The position numbers and the translations under genes are program-made. Of a stretch of DNA of 64,000 bases, positions 61,159 to 64,000 are shown piece after piece. Source of the DNA: an uncultured Ruminococcus sp. (GTDB taxonomy: Bacteria; Bacillota; Clostridia; Oscillospirales; CAG-272); assembly GCA_902762505.1 (NCBI GenBank), contig CACWOQ010000007.1, positions 26,198 to 90,197 on the forward strand. Reading direction: 5' to 3'. Under the pieces are notes generated by a model. That model saw only the letters and a list, made by a program, of their open reading frames with translations. It did not search any database and was not told where the DNA came from. Position 1 is the first letter of the stretch. Every line of letters begins with the position of its first letter.

Positions 61159-62481
61159 TCACTCTCCGCGCTCCCTTATTATCAGTTTTATAGGCACGCC
61201 GCGGAAGCCGAACGTTTCACGCAGGCGGTTTTCGATGTACCTCTGGTATGAAAAATGGAAAAGCTTCGCATTGTTGCAGAAGATGACGAACGTCGTCGGC
61301 TGTATCGCCGTCTGAGTCATATAGTAGATCTTCAGACGTCTTCCTTTGTCGGACGGGGGCTGTACGCGCGTCGTCGCGTCGTTCAGAAGATCGTTCAGCA
61401 TTCCGGTCGTGGCGCGGAACGTCGCCTGACCGTAAACGTAGTTTATATGCTCGAAAAGCTTGTTCAGACGCTGGCCCGTAAGAGCGGAGACGAATATCAC
61501 CGGAGCGTACGTCATATACGACAGAGCCGTATTTATCTTATCGGTGAACTCATTTACGGTGGAGTTGTCTTTTTCGATCTTGTCCCACTTGTTGACGACG
61601 ATGATCGAAGCCTTGCCCGCCTCGTGCGCGATACCGGCGATGCGCTCGTCCTGCTCGGTCACGCCCTCCGACGCGTCGATCATAATAAGACACACGTCGG
61701 CACGGTCTACCGCCGCCTTTGCGCGGAGAACGCTGTAACGCTCTATATCGTCGGATATTTTCGACTGGCGTCTTATGCCCGCCGTGTCGATGAAGGTATA
61801 CTTGCCGTATTCGTTTTCGATATACGCGTCCACCGCATCGCGCGTGGTGCCCGGGATATCGGATACTATCATCCTGTTCTGACCGATTATCCTGTTGACG
61901 ATAGAGGATTTTCCGGCGTTCGGCTTGCCGATGACGGCGACCTTTATACTGTCGTCCTCGGTCACGACTCCGTCGTCCTCGGGACATTTTTCAAGCACGG
62001 CGTCGAGCAGATCGCCCGTGCCCGTACCGGAAACGGAGGAGAGGGGGACCGGGTCGTCCGGGAAGCCGAGCTCATAAAACTCGTAATATTCCATCGGCAG
62101 ATTGCCGACAGAGTCGATTTTGTTCACCGCCACGACGACGGGCTTCTTCGCCTTCTGAAGCATCCTGCCGATCTGTACGTCGTCCGCGGTGAGGCCGGCG
62201 CGCGAGTCGACCATGAAAATGATGACGTCCGCCATCTCGATCGCGGTCTCCGCCTGCGCGCGCATATGCTTGAGTATCGCGTTGTCGGTCTTCGGCTCTA
62301 TGCCGCCGGTATCCGTTATCAGAAGCGTCCTGCCGTTCCACTCGACCTCGGTATATATCCTGTCGCGCGTGACTCCGGGCGTGTCGTCGACTATCGCTAT
62401 ACGCTCGCCCGCAAGCTTGTTGAACAGCGTGCTTTTTCCGACGTTAGGTCTTCCTATGATTGCTATTATCGGTTTTGACAT
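61159..62481 (-). CDS. der: Ribosome assembly GTPase Der (EngA)
   Basis: The 440-residue protein has two GTPase domains and a KH-like end. First G domain: GRPNVGKSTLFNKL (9-22), DTGG and NKID. Second: GKPNAGKSSIVNRI (about 183-196), DTAGIRR and NKWDK. The last 90 residues carry the KH-like fold. Der helps assemble the 50S subunit and is essential. It lies 1-2 bp from both neighbours in the DUF512-der-plsY order typical of Clostridia. Confidence 0.96.
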   Translation of the reverse strand: MSKPIIAIIGRPNVGKSTLFNKLAGERIAIVDDTPGVTRDRIYTEVEWNGRTLLITDTGGIEPKTDNAILKHMRAQAETAIEMADVIIFMVDSRAGLTADDVQIGRMLQKAKKPVVVAVNKIDSVGNLPMEYYEFYELGFPDDPVPLSSVSGTGTGDLLDAVLEKCPEDDGVVTEDDSIKVAVIGKPNAGKSSIVNRIIGQNRMIVSDIPGTTRDAVDAYIENEYGKYTFIDTAGIRRQSKISDDIERYSVLRAKAAVDRADVCLIMIDASEGVTEQDERIAGIAHEAGKASIIVVNKWDKIEKDNSTVNEFTDKINTALSYMTYAPVIFVSALTGQRLNKLFEHINYVYGQATFRATTGMLNDLLNDATTRVQPPSDKGRRLKIYYMTQTAIQPTTFVIFCNNAKLFHFSYQRYIENRLRETFGFRGVPIKLIIRERGE

Positions 62482-62483
62482 AT

Positions 62484-63791
62484 TTACTGACCCTTTTCAA
62501 GTATTTCACATATCTCGTATGCCGCCGACGCGTCAGGCGTGACGGCGCTTACCGGTACGCCGAGCTTTTCCGAAAGCTCACGCACCGTCATATCGTCAAG
62601 GAACACGTCCTCGCCGGAGCGGAGCATTACCGAGGGGATGAAAACGCGCTCCCCGACGTCGCACCCGTCAAGCTCCGACAGTATATCCGATCCGACGACG
62701 AGACCGGAAACCGTGACCTTGCCGCCGAAAAATCTGTTTTTGATCATTTTGACCGTGAGCGAGGCGCCGGTACGCTTGTTTATCGCGTCCGCCATATCGC
62801 ATATCACGGGGTACGCCGCCTCGCCGGTTATGAGCGTCGCGCATCTGCCGGAAAGGTCCGCGTTCACGCGTCTGATCGTCCGGGGCAGCTCGTCGTACAT
62901 GCACGACACCATGCCGACGCCGTTTTCATACTGCGGATATCCTTCGTAAAACGAAGCGCCGTGCAGCTTGACCCCGGCTTTGAGATAGAATTCGTCGGCG
63001 CAGAAGAAGATCCTTCCGCCGTGCTTTTTACGGCATTTCGAGGAATACGCTTCGACCTGCTTTATGACCGCGCGGCAGTCCTCAGGTGAAAACGGTTCGA
63101 TGTGATACAGATCCCGCCTGTACGCGGTAAGTCCGCACGGAACAATGGAAACGCTCTGCATCGACGGGTAAAGCGACTCGAGATCCGTCATACTGCGATC
63201 GAGCTCTTTGCCGTCGTTTATGTCCTTGCACAGGACTATCTGACCGTTCATCGTGATCCCGGCGCCGGCGAAACGGCGCATGATATCCATCACCCTGCCG
63301 GCGTTTTTGTTTTTCATCATGAACACGCGCAGCTCCGGATTCGTCGTATGCACGGATATGTTTATCGGTGAAAGATGCATCCTGCATATACGGTCTATCT
63401 CGTCGTCCGACAGGTTCGTCGTCGTTATATAGTTGCCCTGCAAAAACGAAAGACGGTCGTCGTCGTCCTTGAAATAGAGCGATTCGCGGCATCCGGGCGG
63501 CATCTGATCTATGAAGCAGAAGATGCAGGCGTTTCTGCACCTGTGCTTTTGGTCCATCAGATACGTCCGGAATTCAAGCCCCGGATCGTCATATTCGTCT
63601 TTTTCGACGGTCAGCGTCAATAGCTCCGGACCTCTGTGAACGAGCACGGACAGGACCGTCTCGGTCATGTAAAAACGGTAGTCGAGCACGTCGTTCACGT
63701 CGTGACCGTTGATGGATAACAGAACGTCGCCCGGTTTTATCCCGGCGCGCTCCGCGGCTGATCCGCCGCAGACAGATGTGACCGTGACCAT
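62484..63791 (-). CDS. DUF512 family protein (PDZ plus radical-SAM-like)
   Basis: The 435-residue protein starts with a PDZ domain (SVCGGSAAERAGIKPGDVLLSINGHDV, 6-32) and then a cluster CRNACIFC (about 84-91) in CX3CX2C spacing, typical of radical-SAM iron-sulfur sites. GQIVLCKDINDG (about 198-209) and SIVPCGLTAYR (about 231-241) follow, and the DUF512 domain fills the rest. The family is tied to der and often to cell-envelope or ribosome genes; its reaction is not known. It is the first gene of the operon. Confidence 0.9.
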   Translation of the reverse strand: MVTVTSVCGGSAAERAGIKPGDVLLSINGHDVNDVLDYRFYMTETVLSVLVHRGPELLTLTVEKDEYDDPGLEFRTYLMDQKHRCRNACIFCFIDQMPPGCRESLYFKDDDDRLSFLQGNYITTTNLSDDEIDRICRMHLSPINISVHTTNPELRVFMMKNKNAGRVMDIMRRFAGAGITMNGQIVLCKDINDGKELDRSMTDLESLYPSMQSVSIVPCGLTAYRRDLYHIEPFSPEDCRAVIKQVEAYSSKCRKKHGGRIFFCADEFYLKAGVKLHGASFYEGYPQYENGVGMVSCMYDELPRTIRRVNADLSGRCATLITGEAAYPVICDMADAINKRTGASLTVKMIKNRFFGGKVTVSGLVVGSDILSELDGCDVGERVFIPSVMLRSGEDVFLDDMTVRELSEKLGVPVSAVTPDASAAYEICEILEKGQ

Positions 63792-63821
63792 TTTTACCTC
63801 CGCATACTGATTTATCTTACT

Positions 63822-63849
63822 ATTATAGTGATCCGGAGGGAAAAATCAA
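63822..63849 (-). promoter_or_regulatory. Promoter of the DUF512-der-plsY operon
   Basis: TTGATT (63849-63844), 16 bp, TATAAT (63827-63822) on the minus strand, 30 bp before the ATG at 63791. Confidence 0.7.
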
Positions 63850-63973
63850 GACGTATTTCGTAAATATTTAAATAAAAGCAAAAATAAAGAGCGCCGCACT
63901 CAATGATATAATCCCCATAGAGTAGACACTTGAAAAAACAAAAGTTTTCAAGACTACACTATGGGGGTTATTT

Positions 63974-64000
63974 ATGTCAAGAAGAAGGAACAAAAAATAC
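63974..64000 (+). CDS. Start of a partial gene, possibly an IS transposase
   Basis: ATG after GGGGGTTATTT opens MSRRRNKKY and runs off the window edge. Upstream, CTTGAAAA-N8-TTTTCAAG (63928-63951) is an inverted repeat of the kind seen at IS3-family ends, and the basic N-terminus fits an IS3 OrfA. Only nine codons are visible, so this is a guess. Confidence 0.3.

Overview
The window looks like chromosome from an uncultured, fairly GC-rich Clostridia-type Firmicute, perhaps an Oscillospirales-like gut organism. The evidence is strong AGGAGG ribosome binding sites, TTGACA-N17-TATAAT promoters, a T-box leader, a CotH-type lipoprotein, and the gene order DUF512-der-plsY. The exact lineage cannot be read from the sequence. 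About 28 kb in the middle is an integrated mobile element with lower and more variable GC.

Left chromosomal part (1-29385). Two surface-anchored carbohydrate-binding or glycan-acting proteins and a flavin-reductase-like protein face a large GAP1-like protein (3545-6169). A MarR regulator heads a two-gene ABC exporter operon (6832-10905). Its first ABC gene is broken by a deletion at Walker A. A GH127 beta-L-arabinofuranosidase follows. On the minus strand, an acyl-CoA synthetase, a sugar isomerase/epimerase and an amidohydrolase form an operon that starts with a complete T-box riboswitch and its own promoter. This is an unusual target for a tRNA-sensing switch. Aspartate kinase lies just upstream. 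Then come a CotH lipoprotein, an F420-ligase-like protein, an orphan ABC ATPase, and a run of three RHS 'tip' fragments. The RHS fragments carry different AT-rich downstream genes (candidate toxin and immunity cassettes) and end at a histidine phosphatase.

Integrated element (29386-57797). A 23-bp direct repeat of the 3' end of tRNA-Ser(GCT) bounds a 28.4-kb element, with the integrase gene next to the intact tRNA. The cargo is a HipA-like kinase without a HipB, a ClpX-like AAA+ ATPase with a novel N-terminus and its overlapping partner, a complete type I restriction-modification locus (hsdRMS) with an extra Asn/Gln-rich membrane protein, and a serine resolvase. Next is a two-gene cassette (HEPN-SNF2 helicase plus sacsin-like GHKL ATPase with a zinc-finger tail) between two identical 39-bp hairpin repeats. 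The rest is a replication-protein-like gene, a Fic protein, a DUF4143 ATPase, a second tyrosine recombinase, a HEPN/MNT toxin-antitoxin pair, a small excisionase-like gene and the integrase. A short motif, TCTGTCATAAT, recurs in at least nine intergenic places across the element and was not noticed elsewhere. It may be a shared promoter or operator. The HEPN-SNF2/GHKL cassette is the best candidate for an undescribed defence system.

Right chromosomal part (57775-64000). Two tRNA-Ser genes precede a tight minus-strand operon: DUF512 protein, Der GTPase, PlsY with an unusual C-terminal extension, a MinD-like ATPase, then methylglyoxal synthase (with a Glu at a catalytic Asp position) and a small exported protein. 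The window ends at the first codons of what may be an insertion-sequence transposase.
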